A DNA stretch of 37,945 nt from an uncultured Clostridia bacterium (GTDB taxonomy: Bacteria; Bacillota; Clostridia; Christensenellales; UBA1242). The notes under the pieces were generated by a model, which had not been told where the DNA came from, did not search any database, and worked only from the letters and a program-made list of their open reading frames with translations. The stretch is taken from positions 1 through 37,945 of the forward strand of contig CALWTH010000037.1 in assembly GCA_944384405.1 (NCBI GenBank), written 5' to 3'. Below, piece after piece: positions 15,472 to 24,396 of this stretch (position 1 is the first letter of the stretch; every line of letters begins with the position of its first letter). Position numbers and translations under genes: made by a program.

Positions 15472-17421
15472 TTATATTTTTAACAATTTTTTGAAAGTTT
15501 GTTCGTCCATAACTTCAATTCCAAGCGTTTTTGCCTTGATAAGTTTGCTTCCAGCCTCGCTTCCTGCAAGTACATAATCTGTGTTTTTGCTTACTGATGA
15601 CGAAGTTTGTCCACCATTTTGTTCAATGAGTGCCGTTGCTTCACTTCTTGTATAACTTTCAAGCGTTCCTGTAAGCACAAAAGTTTTTCCGGCAAATATG
15701 CCATCACTATTACCGCTTTGAGTACTGTTTTTGATTTTTATTCCTGCAGATAGTAACTTATCAATAAGTTTCAAATTTTTTTCATTACTGAAATAATCGA
15801 CAATACTTTTCGCAACAACATCGCCTATATCACGGATTTTTGCAAGGTCTTCCTCTGTTGCCTGTTTTAAATCATCAAGTGTTCGGTAGTATTTTGAAAT
15901 ATCTTTTGCCGTCTTTGTTCCAACATTTAAGATGCTAAGTGCATAAATGAAATTGCTTAGTTCAACATCTTTACTTTTTTCAATGGCACGAAGCAAATTA
16001 CTTGCTTTTTTTTGCTTGAAAAGTGGCAATTTTAAAAGGTCTTTTTCTGTCAAACTATACAAATCGCCAACATCTTTTACAAGTTCCGTTTCATAAAGAA
16101 GTTTTGATGTACTATCTCTAAATCCTTCAATATCCATTGCGTTACGGCTTGCAAAATGTGTTATCCTATCAATAATTTGCTCTGGACAAGCGTCTGTATT
16201 TGGACAAAAATCAAGTGCACCAATATGCACAAGTTTTGTTCCGCAACTTGGACAAAAAACTGGTTTTTTAATATCGGTAGAACCTTCAAGTTTTTCGGCA
16301 AGTCCTGTGATTTCTGGAATAACCTCATTGCTTCGCCTGATAAAAACACGAGAGCCGATTGAAATATTTTTACGCAATATATCCATATAGTTATTGAGCG
16401 TAGCACGATATATTGTTGCACCACTGAGATTGACTGGTTCAATAATTGCAATTGGTGTGACTTTTCCAGTGCGGCCAACTTGCCAAATAACATCTTTTAA
16501 AATTGTTGAAAGTTCTTGTGCTTCAAACTTATAAGCCATTGCCCACTTAGGAAATTTTGAAGTGTAACCAAACTCATCTCTAAGTTTCAAAGAGTTGATT
16601 TTAACAACCATTCCATCAATCAAAATATCTAGTGAACTTTTTTGTTTGTCCACTTTATCTATCTCATCAAGTATATCTTGTGCTTTTTTAAAGTGTTTAT
16701 ATGGAGAAATCAAAAAGCCGTTTTGCTTTAAAAATTCAAACATTTCAATCTGCGAAGAAAATTGCTTATTCTCGGCATAAAGCACATTGTAGCAAAACCA
16801 GTCCAAATTGCGTTTTGCTGTTTCTTTTGGATCCAAATTTCTAATAGCACCACTAACAGCATTGCGCGCATTTTTTAGTGCTTCATCTGGATATTTTTGA
16901 TTAAATTTTTTCAAGTTTGAGAGTGTGATCATACCCTCGCCTTGAACAATAAGTTTGCCCTTGAAGTTCACTTTAAGTGGCACGCTTTTTATGGTCTTTA
17001 CTTGGAGCGTGACATCTTCACCAACAATTCCGTTACCCCTTGTTGCACATGACTGCAAAAATCCATTTTCATATGTGCACACTATTGTAAGTCCATCAAA
17101 CTTGTATTCAAGTGTGAAATCAACATCATTTTCTTTTTCGCAAACATCGTTCATCCATTCAAGCAGTTGCTCTTTTGATTGACATTTGTCAAGACTATAA
17201 AGCCTTACTTCGTGCGTGACTTTTTGAAAGTTGGAAAGAACAGTATCACCAACTCTTTGTGTTGGTGAATTTGGCAATATCACTCCAGTTTGTTTTTCAA
17301 GTGCAACAAGTTTATCATAAAGTTTATCATACTCTGCATCTGAAATCACAGGCGCATCAAGAACATAGTAGCGATATGCATAGTCATTTAACTTTTCAAC
17401 TAGTTGTTTCATCTCTTCCAT
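15472..17421 (-). CDS. ligA: NAD-dependent DNA ligase LigA
   Basis: LigA seals nicks in DNA with NAD as cofactor. Domains in order are: Ia (YRYYVLDAPVISDAEYDKL); the adenylation domain with lysine in YKFDG (usual KxDG); the OB fold; a four-Cys zinc finger (CPSCGTKLV...CPNTDACPEQ); helix-hairpin-helix repeats; and a C-terminal BRCT (GKTFVLTGTLESYTRSEA). I favour the ATG at 17421 (GAGG seven bases upstream, 649 residues). A GTG at 17433 overlapping the pcrA stop by four bases is an alternative. The pcrA-ligA order is normal for Firmicutes. Confidence 0.97.
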   Translation of the reverse strand: MEEMKQLVEKLNDYAYRYYVLDAPVISDAEYDKLYDKLVALEKQTGVILPNSPTQRVGDTVLSNFQKVTHEVRLYSLDKCQSKEQLLEWMNDVCEKENDVDFTLEYKFDGLTIVCTYENGFLQSCATRGNGIVGEDVTLQVKTIKSVPLKVNFKGKLIVQGEGMITLSNLKKFNQKYPDEALKNARNAVSGAIRNLDPKETAKRNLDWFCYNVLYAENKQFSSQIEMFEFLKQNGFLISPYKHFKKAQDILDEIDKVDKQKSSLDILIDGMVVKINSLKLRDEFGYTSKFPKWAMAYKFEAQELSTILKDVIWQVGRTGKVTPIAIIEPVNLSGATIYRATLNNYMDILRKNISIGSRVFIRRSNEVIPEITGLAEKLEGSTDIKKPVFCPSCGTKLVHIGALDFCPNTDACPEQIIDRITHFASRNAMDIEGFRDSTSKLLYETELVKDVGDLYSLTEKDLLKLPLFKQKKASNLLRAIEKSKDVELSNFIYALSILNVGTKTAKDISKYYRTLDDLKQATEEDLAKIRDIGDVVAKSIVDYFSNEKNLKLIDKLLSAGIKIKNSTQSGNSDGIFAGKTFVLTGTLESYTRSEATALIEQNGGQTSSSVSKNTDYVLAGSEAGSKLIKAKTLGIEVMDEQTFKKLLKI

Positions 17422-17429
17422 AATATACC

Positions 17430-19619
17430 TCACGACAAAATTTCTAGTGGCGCAATCTCTAATATAAGCGTCTTTTTACCAACATTTTCAAAAACTATAT
17501 CTGCACATACGCCGTTGTCAACAATGTCAACAATCTCACCTTTTCCAAACTTTGGATGTGACACCTTTTGTCCAATCTTATACTGTGACACATCTTTTTT
17601 CTCATGCTGATTTTGATTTGACATTGCATAGTTAGATGATTGCGATAATGTACTTATTGGCTTTGTGAAATTATTGTCCACATTACGATTTATAAACTGC
17701 TGATAATCAAATTTGCGTTGTTTTGGCTTTGCATCAATTTCCATTTCACTTAAAAACTTACTAGGCGAAGTATACGACCTCTTCCCATGCAAGTATCTAC
17801 TTTGTACATATGAAATAAATAGACGTTCTTTTGCTCTTGTAACTGCAACATACATAAGTCTACGCTCTTCCTCTGTTTCTTTTTGACTAAAGGCACTTCG
17901 TGACAATGGAAAAATTCCCTCTTCAACGCCGACTATGAAAACAACTTTAAATTCAAGCCCTTTAACAGAGTGAACTGTTGAAACTGTTACTGTATCATCG
18001 CCTAGATAGTCAATATCTGCTTCAAGCGTTATACTTTCAAGAAATTCTGACAATGTTGCATCACCATTAGCCTTTTCAAATTCCACAACAGAATTGACAA
18101 AAACATCAATATTCATAAGTTTTTCTATGTTTTCATCAGTTTGCTCTAAGTACGCACTTTTTACACCATATTCATCAATCACATTCTGTGTAAACTCAGA
18201 TAAAGACATAGACGATCTTATGCTGTCAAGTTTTTCATAAGAAGTGATAAAAGGCTTGATTTTTTGTGTTAGTTGAGAATATCCATCAACACCTTTTGCA
18301 AGCACTTTCATGGCTTCAATCAAAGTCATATTGTTGTCATTAGCATATTGCCTAAGCTTCATTATTGCGCCATCGCCAATTCCACGCTTTGGAAAGTTTA
18401 TTATTCTAAGAAGTGCTGTTTCATCACTTGGATTAGTGAAAATTCTTAGGTAACTTATTATATTTTTTATTTCCTGTCTTTCATAAAACTTAAAACCACC
18501 ATATATTCTATATGGAATATTGTAATTCAAAAGTTTTTGTTCAAATGGTAATGATAACGCGTTTATTCTCATAAGTATTGCAATATCACTTAGTTTGTAA
18601 TCACCATTATTAGTCATTGCCCAAATTTTTGACACGACAGACTCTGCTTCATTTTGCTCGTCATAGTATTTTGTACATTCAATTTCTTTGCCCTGGTCGT
18701 TTTGTGTCCAAAGAACTTTATCAAATCTTTCAAAGTTGTTGGATATTAGTTTATTTGCACTTTCGATTATGTTTTTTGTGCTTCTGTAATTTTGTTCAAG
18801 TTTAAATACTTTCACAGGAGCAAAATCAGTTTTGAAATTGAATATGTTTTGAAAGTTTGCACCGCGCCATGTGTAAATACATTGGTCCTCATCTCCAACA
18901 ACAAACACATTTTTGTGGACCTGTGACAAAAGTTTGACAATGTCATATTGAATTGTATTTGTATCTTGAAACTCATCAACAAAGATATATTCAAAACGTT
19001 GCTGATAATTACTAAGCACATCGGCGTTTGTAACAAGAAGTTCATAGGCGTTAGATAAAAGATGGTCAAAGTCCATGGCATTGTTTTTTTTGAGTGCTTT
19101 CTCATACGCCTCGTATACTTTTATTGAATCATCTTCATCTCGTCTTGAATTTTTGGCATAGGTGTAAACATCAATATTATGGTTTTGACAATAACTGATG
19201 ACTGTTGCATAGTGCTTTTCATTTTCAAGTGGAAGCGAAAGATCTTTTATCACCTGCTTTAAAAGTTTATCACTATCACTTTCGCTATATACAGAGAATT
19301 CGTTTGTATAGCCTTCAAGTTTAGATATGTTTTGTCTTAGCATTTTTAAACACATTGAGTGAAAAGTTGATATCCAAAGTCCACTAACGCTTCCAACAAG
19401 ATTATATATCCTGTTTTTCATCTCATTCGCCGCTTTGTTTGTGAATGTGATTGCCAATATATTTTGTGGAGATACCCCTTGCTCTTTTATTATGTAAGCA
19501 ATGGTATTTGTCAAAAGTTTAGTCTTTCCACTGCCAGCACCAGCAGTTACCAAAACAGCACCCTTACAATTTAAGAGTGCTTGTTTTTGTGCTTCATTTA
19601 GATCTTTTAAAATGTCCAT
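17430..19619 (-). CDS. pcrA: ATP-dependent DNA helicase PcrA (UvrD family)
   Basis: PcrA is an SF1A helicase that acts in nucleotide excision repair, rolling-circle replication and removal of RecA and RNA polymerase from DNA. The 729 residues show the Q motif LNEAQKQAL, Walker A TAGAGSGKTKLL, motif II VDEFQDTN, VVGDEDQCIYTWRGA, VSTVHSVKGLEF and VAVTRAKERL. A C-terminal Tudor-like RNA-polymerase-interacting segment (YKIGQKVSHPKFGKGEIV) is also present. No ribosome site precedes the ATG; an extended -10 box lies six bases upstream. Confidence 0.97.
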   Translation of the reverse strand: MDILKDLNEAQKQALLNCKGAVLVTAGAGSGKTKLLTNTIAYIIKEQGVSPQNILAITFTNKAANEMKNRIYNLVGSVSGLWISTFHSMCLKMLRQNISKLEGYTNEFSVYSESDSDKLLKQVIKDLSLPLENEKHYATVISYCQNHNIDVYTYAKNSRRDEDDSIKVYEAYEKALKKNNAMDFDHLLSNAYELLVTNADVLSNYQQRFEYIFVDEFQDTNTIQYDIVKLLSQVHKNVFVVGDEDQCIYTWRGANFQNIFNFKTDFAPVKVFKLEQNYRSTKNIIESANKLISNNFERFDKVLWTQNDQGKEIECTKYYDEQNEAESVVSKIWAMTNNGDYKLSDIAILMRINALSLPFEQKLLNYNIPYRIYGGFKFYERQEIKNIISYLRIFTNPSDETALLRIINFPKRGIGDGAIMKLRQYANDNNMTLIEAMKVLAKGVDGYSQLTQKIKPFITSYEKLDSIRSSMSLSEFTQNVIDEYGVKSAYLEQTDENIEKLMNIDVFVNSVVEFEKANGDATLSEFLESITLEADIDYLGDDTVTVSTVHSVKGLEFKVVFIVGVEEGIFPLSRSAFSQKETEEERRLMYVAVTRAKERLFISYVQSRYLHGKRSYTSPSKFLSEMEIDAKPKQRKFDYQQFINRNVDNNFTKPISTLSQSSNYAMSNQNQHEKKDVSQYKIGQKVSHPKFGKGEIVDIVDNGVCADIVFENVGKKTLILEIAPLEILS

Positions 19620-19625
19620 ATGATT

Positions 19626-19653
19626 AGTATATCATAATAAAAACTTATTGCAA
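19626..19653 (-). promoter_or_regulatory. Promoter of pcrA, predicted leaderless
   Basis: On the minus strand TTGCAA (19653-19648) is followed after 16 bases by TATACT (19631-19626), preceded by TGA (extended -10). Only six bases separate it from the pcrA ATG, so the first transcribed base would be at or near the A of ATG. Confidence 0.55.
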
Positions 19654-19659
19654 AGTTTT

Positions 19660-19962
19660 TCAATTAACTTGCTTTAATTTTTCATGCTCATACCTTGTTT
19701 TTAATCTTCTATACTTGTCTGCAATATTAAAAAAATATCTTTCTTTTTGTTCATTTGATAGCGTCTTATAATATTTTATATCGATGAGTTCTGCAAGCGG
19801 ATTTATGCAGTTATCATCAACAGTTTTCTTTACTAAAAAATATAGTTTTTCATCGTCTTGTACTTCAATAGTTTTGACGTTAGATTTATTATTTGTAACT
19901 TTACCTCTTAACCTATTTTTCGCTTGTTGTGCCATAAATTTTAATATGTCGCGTCCTTCCAT
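19660..19962 (-). CDS. Uncharacterised small charged protein (100 aa)
   Basis: I do not recognise this protein. It is soluble, basic and predicted helical (begins MEGRDILKFMAQQAKNRLRG; rich in Lys, Tyr and Asp) without a signal peptide or membrane span. An AAGGAG lies six bases before the ATG. An extended -10 box (TGTTATAAT, 19985-19993) stands just upstream, after the terminator of the preceding gene, so it probably has its own promoter. It precedes pcrA by 40 bases but pcrA seems to have its own start, so a functional link is uncertain. Confidence 0.55.
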   Translation of the reverse strand: MEGRDILKFMAQQAKNRLRGKVTNNKSNVKTIEVQDDEKLYFLVKKTVDDNCINPLAELIDIKYYKTLSNEQKERYFFNIADKYRRLKTRYEHEKLKQVN

Positions 19963-20014
19963 AATTTCTCCTTAAAACAGAAATATTATAACAAATTTAG
20001 ACACATAAGCACTA

Positions 20015-20048
20015 GTAAAAAAAATGACCAAAAAGCACCTTTTTGGTC
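20015..20048 (-). terminator. Terminator downstream of the 710-residue protein gene
   Basis: GACCAAAAAG (20026-20035) and CTTTTTGGTC (20039-20048) pair across a three-base loop, followed on the minus strand by a run of eight T. It begins nine bases after the stop codon. Confidence 0.88.
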
Positions 20049-20056
20049 GAAATTTA

Positions 20057-22189
20057 TCAGTTCTTTATAAGCGACAAAATGTAGTCAAAATATCTTTCTT
20101 CCACGCCACCCAAACTTAAACTTTGAGATTTGACCGTGATGTATTTTTGTTGGTCGCGCATAACTTCGCTAAGCCTATAAAATCTTATGCAATCAAGTGT
20201 TGCAACTGGCGAGATTTTGGTGATTGGTTTTTGAAAAGACACTTCAACAAGTATGTTTAGCATCTTGTTTTCGCATACCATGGAAGAAAATTGAACTTCA
20301 CCTTCTTTGATATTTGGTTTGAAGTCGTGCTTTTGTAAATTTTCAACGAATTGTTCGCCGTCAACGATTGTGCCGTAAAAATTACCAACAGACATACTTG
20401 CACGATTGAAATCTCGAACATCAATTTTGCTTTCACGAAATTGTTCAAAAAGTGCATCTTTGAGTTTTAAGTCAACATTTTCAAATCTGTCGTCAAGGTC
20501 AAGTGAATGTACCAAACTTATTGTCACATCGTTGCCCTCCTGTCTTGCGCCATAAATATAAACAATTTCCTGCCCTTTGACCAAGAATATTGAATACAAT
20601 TTGTCTTGCCTATATTCACCGAACACAAGTCGATTTGCAAACATATTAAACACTTTGTGGTAAATAAACAATCTTGTAAAGATGTCACGCGTGTACCTTT
20701 TGTGAGATACAAAGTTAAGATATAACCTTTTTATCTCACTTTGTGTTTGCTCTTCACTTAAAGTCTGTGGAACAATAATGTCTTTGACTTCTTCAACATT
20801 TTTGTTATTTTGTGATGCAAAAATTTCAACATATTCATCAGAATATTTTGAAAAGTTATCAAATTTTTTAAGTCTGTCAAACATCTGAATGAAATTTGGT
20901 TTTTGACTATACAAAAGGCAAAGTGTCAAGTATCTTGCTTCTTTATTTCTATTCAAATTGTAAAGCACGTACAAAAATTCGTATATTTTTCTTTCAAACA
21001 AGTCTTTTGATAATAGTGAAAACATTCTAACGCACCATTTGCTTGCGAGGATGTCACCACTTTGACTATGTTTGTCAAAAAGTTTTTCTGCAAAACTGTT
21101 TAAACTTTCTGCATCAAACACTTCATATAGTGACTTCAAACTTGAAAGGTTCAACAAGTTTTTCTCATCTTTGAAAACTTGAATTAAATATGTTTTGTCA
21201 ATATTATCTGCCTGTTTACCGCTTTTGAAACTAAGTGGCAAATTCATAAAGGCAACACCTAAGGTGCGCTCCTGTGGTTGTAATACTTTTTTGTGAGATA
21301 ACACAGTAAAATGTGCCTCTGTTCCAAAAGTTAATTTCTCACTTATTCCAAGCCTTTTAGATAAAAATTCTTTGATTTGCTCATCTTTTTCTTCATCAAA
21401 AATCTTTTCAAGTCTACTTTCAACTTCAATGTTGTTTTTTATTGCAGATATCACTTTTATGTAATGAAAACGGCGTTCTTTATCTTGTGGCAAATACTTA
21501 TCAAAATATGCAAGTGTGTCATTGATATACTTTTTCAAAAAATACTCAGCGTTTTCTTCACTCACATTTTTGTGTGACATATCATTAAAAATTATGTTTA
21601 TGCCCCTTTGTGTATCAAAACTTAAAATAAGTGTCAAATACATAAGTTCATACTGGCTGTTGTTCAAAACATAGTTTCCAAGTTCATCTTGATGCTCACG
21701 CATATAATTTTGCATATATTCCATTGCTATATCGTGCCAAATGTAAAGATTGCTTTTTTCTTCAAATATACAACTAAGGACAAGTGGCATATAAAGTTCA
21801 ACTGATATCTTCCCCACCTGAGTGACTTCAATAAATCTATCAAAAAGTCGCTCTTCAATATTGTATTCTTTTGCGCGACTTGTGTATGAAGCCCCATTTA
21901 TGTGACCAGCATAGAGTTTTGAAATAAACTCCATCACTTCACTATACCTATGGCAATACAAAAAAATTGTGACATAGTTCACAACTGCCGGTGTGTAGTC
22001 ATTTAATTGAAATATAAGTTCACCAAGTTCGCCAACAAGTTTTTTGTCATCGGTGAAATTACTATGATTTGCAATATATTCAAGGTCAGCCTCAGGCATC
22101 TTGTCAAGCATAGGTGTTTCTGAAATATCATATGCTAAAATTTGCTTTGTTTTATTTACAAGTTGAGAATACTCTCTTAGTACTTCCAT
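20057..22189 (-). CDS. Large uncharacterised helical protein (710 aa)
   Basis: Function unknown. The ATG at 22189 has GGAGAG five bases upstream and is preferred over a TTG nine codons further up with no ribosome site. There is no signal peptide or membrane span. The first 480 residues look almost entirely helical, with pairs of short amphipathic helices resembling a repeat solenoid. The last 220 (from about LSEEQTQSEIKRLYLNFVSHKRYT) look like a compact alpha/beta domain. The layout resembles large hypothetical proteins of Clostridia with a conserved C-terminal domain (such as DUF5717), but I cannot confirm this. It lies 51 bases after the 119-residue gene, possibly co-transcribed. Confidence 0.7.
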   Translation of the reverse strand: MEVLREYSQLVNKTKQILAYDISETPMLDKMPEADLEYIANHSNFTDDKKLVGELGELIFQLNDYTPAVVNYVTIFLYCHRYSEVMEFISKLYAGHINGASYTSRAKEYNIEERLFDRFIEVTQVGKISVELYMPLVLSCIFEEKSNLYIWHDIAMEYMQNYMREHQDELGNYVLNNSQYELMYLTLILSFDTQRGINIIFNDMSHKNVSEENAEYFLKKYINDTLAYFDKYLPQDKERRFHYIKVISAIKNNIEVESRLEKIFDEEKDEQIKEFLSKRLGISEKLTFGTEAHFTVLSHKKVLQPQERTLGVAFMNLPLSFKSGKQADNIDKTYLIQVFKDEKNLLNLSSLKSLYEVFDAESLNSFAEKLFDKHSQSGDILASKWCVRMFSLLSKDLFERKIYEFLYVLYNLNRNKEARYLTLCLLYSQKPNFIQMFDRLKKFDNFSKYSDEYVEIFASQNNKNVEEVKDIIVPQTLSEEQTQSEIKRLYLNFVSHKRYTRDIFTRLFIYHKVFNMFANRLVFGEYRQDKLYSIFLVKGQEIVYIYGARQEGNDVTISLVHSLDLDDRFENVDLKLKDALFEQFRESKIDVRDFNRASMSVGNFYGTIVDGEQFVENLQKHDFKPNIKEGEVQFSSMVCENKMLNILVEVSFQKPITKISPVATLDCIRFYRLSEVMRDQQKYITVKSQSLSLGGVEERYFDYILSLIKN

Positions 22190-22240
22190 AATTCTCTCCA
22201 AAAAATATTTTAGCAAAAATTTTACAAAAGTACAAACACT

Positions 22241-22600
22241 TTAATTTAAAACTGTAAATAGATATTTTAAATCGGTATTATATTCGCCGTAATATATGCG
22301 TTTGCCATAGTACTGACTTTTTAAGTAGTCACTTGAAAAGCCCTCATCAATTAAATCGCACACAATTTCGTCATAGTGTGCTAATGGTATTTTTTTTAGT
22401 TCATTGCAGTCAAAAAATTGTGCTTCAAGTGGAAAATAATCAAATTGGTAGTTTGGCTTTGGTTCAAATTCACAACCTCCCATAAAAAGTGTTTTTGTGT
22501 CACCGTTTTTTGTGTAGCAAAAACAAATACTTGAAATTTCATAAGGAATGGGATCATCTTCAACAATACTCATAAGCCAAAATGAAAATAGTTCAATCAT
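22241..22600 (-). CDS. Uncharacterised protein coupled to a Pycsar-type effector homologue (119 aa)
   Basis: Function unknown. The ATG overlaps the stop of the membrane-protein gene upstream by four bases (ATGA), so the two are translationally coupled. The protein is acidic and rich in Tyr, Phe and Cys (SICFCYTKNGDTKTLFMGGCEFE and NYQFDYFPLEAQFF), with a predicted beta-rich first half and a helical second half (HYDEIVCDLIDEGFSS). The short hydrophobic N-terminus (IELFSFWLMSIV) is not a clear signal peptide. The coupling suggests it works with the membrane protein. Confidence 0.6.
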   Translation of the reverse strand: MIELFSFWLMSIVEDDPIPYEISSICFCYTKNGDTKTLFMGGCEFEPKPNYQFDYFPLEAQFFDCNELKKIPLAHYDEIVCDLIDEGFSSDYLKSQYYGKRIYYGEYNTDLKYLFTVLN

Positions 22601-23103
22601 ATCAAATTACCCCTTATGCACACCGCAACAATTGTGCAAACAATGCTTAAAAACAAAAAAAACAGAGCATAATTAAAATAACTAAATTTGATGCTCACAA
22701 GTTTAGCAACAGTTATCACTTGTCTTGCTAAATCAATGTCCATTTCGTCAATTTTATAATCTTTTGGCAAGTCATACTGCTCTTTAATTTTTTTTGCATA
22801 TCCAACATCTGTATAGTGCTTTATTGTCTTGTAGTTCATCAAGTTTTTTTGCTCCAAATGAGTATCTTTATTTGGAAGTTTGACTTCTCTTGACAAAAGT
22901 GCCACGAATGAATAAATGATTGAAATTAGTGCGAGCATGATGGTTGCACTTGCTAAAATGTTTATTAAGTTGTTATTTGAAAAATATGTACTTGCAAAGG
23001 CTATTACTGCCGCCGCTATGGTCATTGTTATGCTGTGTTTTGTTTCGGCATATTTGAGATTTTCAAATAGTGTTTGATAAATATATTTGAGTGTTTGTTT
23101 CAT
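22597..23103 (-). CDS. Pycsar-effector-like membrane protein (PycTM/DUF5706 family)
   Basis: The architecture matches the PycTM family: an N-terminal block NLKYAETKHSITM, two membrane helices (about residues 25-68), a cytoplasmic region with NLMNYKTIKHYTDVGYAKKI and DIDLARQVITVAKLVSIKF, and a final membrane helix. In known Pycsar antiphage systems such proteins damage the membrane when cCMP or cUMP is made. No nucleotide cyclase lies in the window, so defence is not established; homologues outside defence loci may be housekeeping. I start at the ATG at 23103 (168 residues); no good ribosome site is visible. It follows the M50 protease by 19 bases and overlaps the next gene. Confidence 0.65.
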   Translation of the reverse strand: MKQTLKYIYQTLFENLKYAETKHSITMTIAAAVIAFASTYFSNNNLINILASATIMLALISIIYSFVALLSREVKLPNKDTHLEQKNLMNYKTIKHYTDVGYAKKIKEQYDLPKDYKIDEMDIDLARQVITVAKLVSIKFSYFNYALFFLFLSIVCTIVAVCIRGNLI

Positions 23104-23122
23104 ATGTGTATTTTGTGCATAT

Positions 23123-23959
23123 TTAATTAAATATATCACCAATCTTCGCTGTTGAACCAAATTTAATAGCAAAATTGTTTAGTGTTATCTCTGATATAAC
23201 TTTTATACTTCTGTCTTGAAGCAAAACATAAAAAATATTAAACTTGAATTTTGACATCTTTGCCATTATCTTGTATATAGGTTCATCAGCAAAAACTAAA
23301 GTAAACTTGATTTGACTACCTTTTTTGTAAACATTTTTTCTGTTTGAAAACAAACTCACATAGCCATATGAAGTCGACCTATTTGGCTCCAAAATTCCTA
23401 AAAACAAGAAAATACTAATAATGAGCATATTGGTGTTAATTACCCCAAAAAACAAGCCAAAAATAAATGAAATTACAAATATTAAGCAAACTAGTATATT
23501 AAACATAACAGTAATTTTTATTGCTAGTTTTCTGTCACGTTTTTTTGTTATTATTGCTGCAAGCACTCTACCTCCGTCCAAAGGAAAACAAGGAAGCAAA
23601 TTAAACACAAACAAACTTATGTTGGCATAGCAAAAAACTTTGGTGTAAAGTTGTGTGACTGGAAAAATCCACCAAAGTGCTATAGTCGCGGTCGCAAGTA
23701 TCACATTTAAAAGTGGACCACTTATTGCAATTAATATTTCATCTTTGGGCAAAAAACAATTTGTTTTATAATTCAAACAAACACCATACGGCATCAAAAG
23801 CATTTTATCCAATTTGTAGCCAAGTTTTTTTGCAACAAAACTATGCGCCATCTCGTGCATAGTAACAACAAGGCAATACACCAAAACGCCTTCAAACTGA
23901 CCTATTATCAACAAAAAAATAAGATATAAAATAAAAAGTGGATGTATTTTGTACTTCAC
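23123..23959 (-). CDS. SpoIVFB-like M50 intramembrane metalloprotease
   Basis: SpoIVFB cuts pro-sigma-K during sporulation; the wider M50 family cuts membrane-tethered substrates. Zinc ligands are in HEMAH (residues 35-39) and the second site is NLLPCFPLDGGRVLAA. Around six hydrophobic segments precede a C-terminal soluble region (DEPIYKIMAKMSKFKFNIFYVL) that looks like a CBS-type half-domain, as in SpoIVFB. The start is GTG with GGTGA nearby. Position downstream of minD and minE matches the Bacillus min-spoIVF cluster, but no spoIVFA is present. Specific substrate unknown. Confidence 0.85.
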   Translation of the reverse strand: MKYKIHPLFILYLIFLLIIGQFEGVLVYCLVVTMHEMAHSFVAKKLGYKLDKMLLMPYGVCLNYKTNCFLPKDEILIAISGPLLNVILATATIALWWIFPVTQLYTKVFCYANISLFVFNLLPCFPLDGGRVLAAIITKKRDRKLAIKITVMFNILVCLIFVISFIFGLFFGVINTNMLIISIFLFLGILEPNRSTSYGYVSLFSNRKNVYKKGSQIKFTLVFADEPIYKIMAKMSKFKFNIFYVLLQDRSIKVISEITLNNFAIKFGSTAKIGDIFN

Positions 23960-24155
23960 TTTATCACCACTTTTATTATGTTATATATATTCATTAAATT
24001 ATAAAAAGAGACAACAAAAATAGAAAAAGTTATGACTTTTGACCAGAAAAATTCACCACAAATTTTGTGAGTGTAAACTATCTGATAACACCTAGTAGCA
24101 TCAGTGATTTGTATGTCCTTTTTAAAACCTTCCACGATATATTGTATTTTTGTAG

Positions 24156-24395
24156 TTATACAGTTAGAACACCAATTGACTTTACTCTCTTGGCTTTTAT
24201 CATCACTGCAAATTCAACTCCATCATCTGTAATGTCAGCGACAACATTGACCTTTGGTTCGTCCATATAACAATCGCATACATTTTTTATGTCACTTGAC
24301 AACACTTCACATAGTTTTTCTGGACTATTTTCTTTATCATCAACAAGAACGCGTTTTAATCTGTTTTCACCAATTTGTGCTATTGTAACTTTCAT
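24156..24395 (-). CDS. minE: Cell division topological factor MinE-like protein
   Basis: MinE stimulates MinD ATPase and restricts MinD/MinC to the cell poles. The 79-residue protein has a recognisable MinE pattern: ENRLKRVLVDDKENSPEKLCEVLSSDI, followed by a residue spacing like the MinE dimer domain (VCDCYMDEPKVNVVADI). The N-terminal membrane-targeting helix usual in MinE is short or missing. AAGG precedes the ATG, one base after minD. MinC is not in this cluster. Confidence 0.75.
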   Translation of the reverse strand: MKVTIAQIGENRLKRVLVDDKENSPEKLCEVLSSDIKNVCDCYMDEPKVNVVADITDDGVEFAVMIKAKRVKSIGVLTV

Positions 24396-24396
24396 A

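Noticed and set aside
16161..16493. 110-codon minus-strand frame inside ligA
   Set aside because: It lies in another frame of a confirmed gene and shows no recognisable protein features.
22597..23103. Complete Pycsar antiphage system
   Set aside because: No pyrimidine cyclase gene is in the window, so only a homologue of the effector can be claimed.
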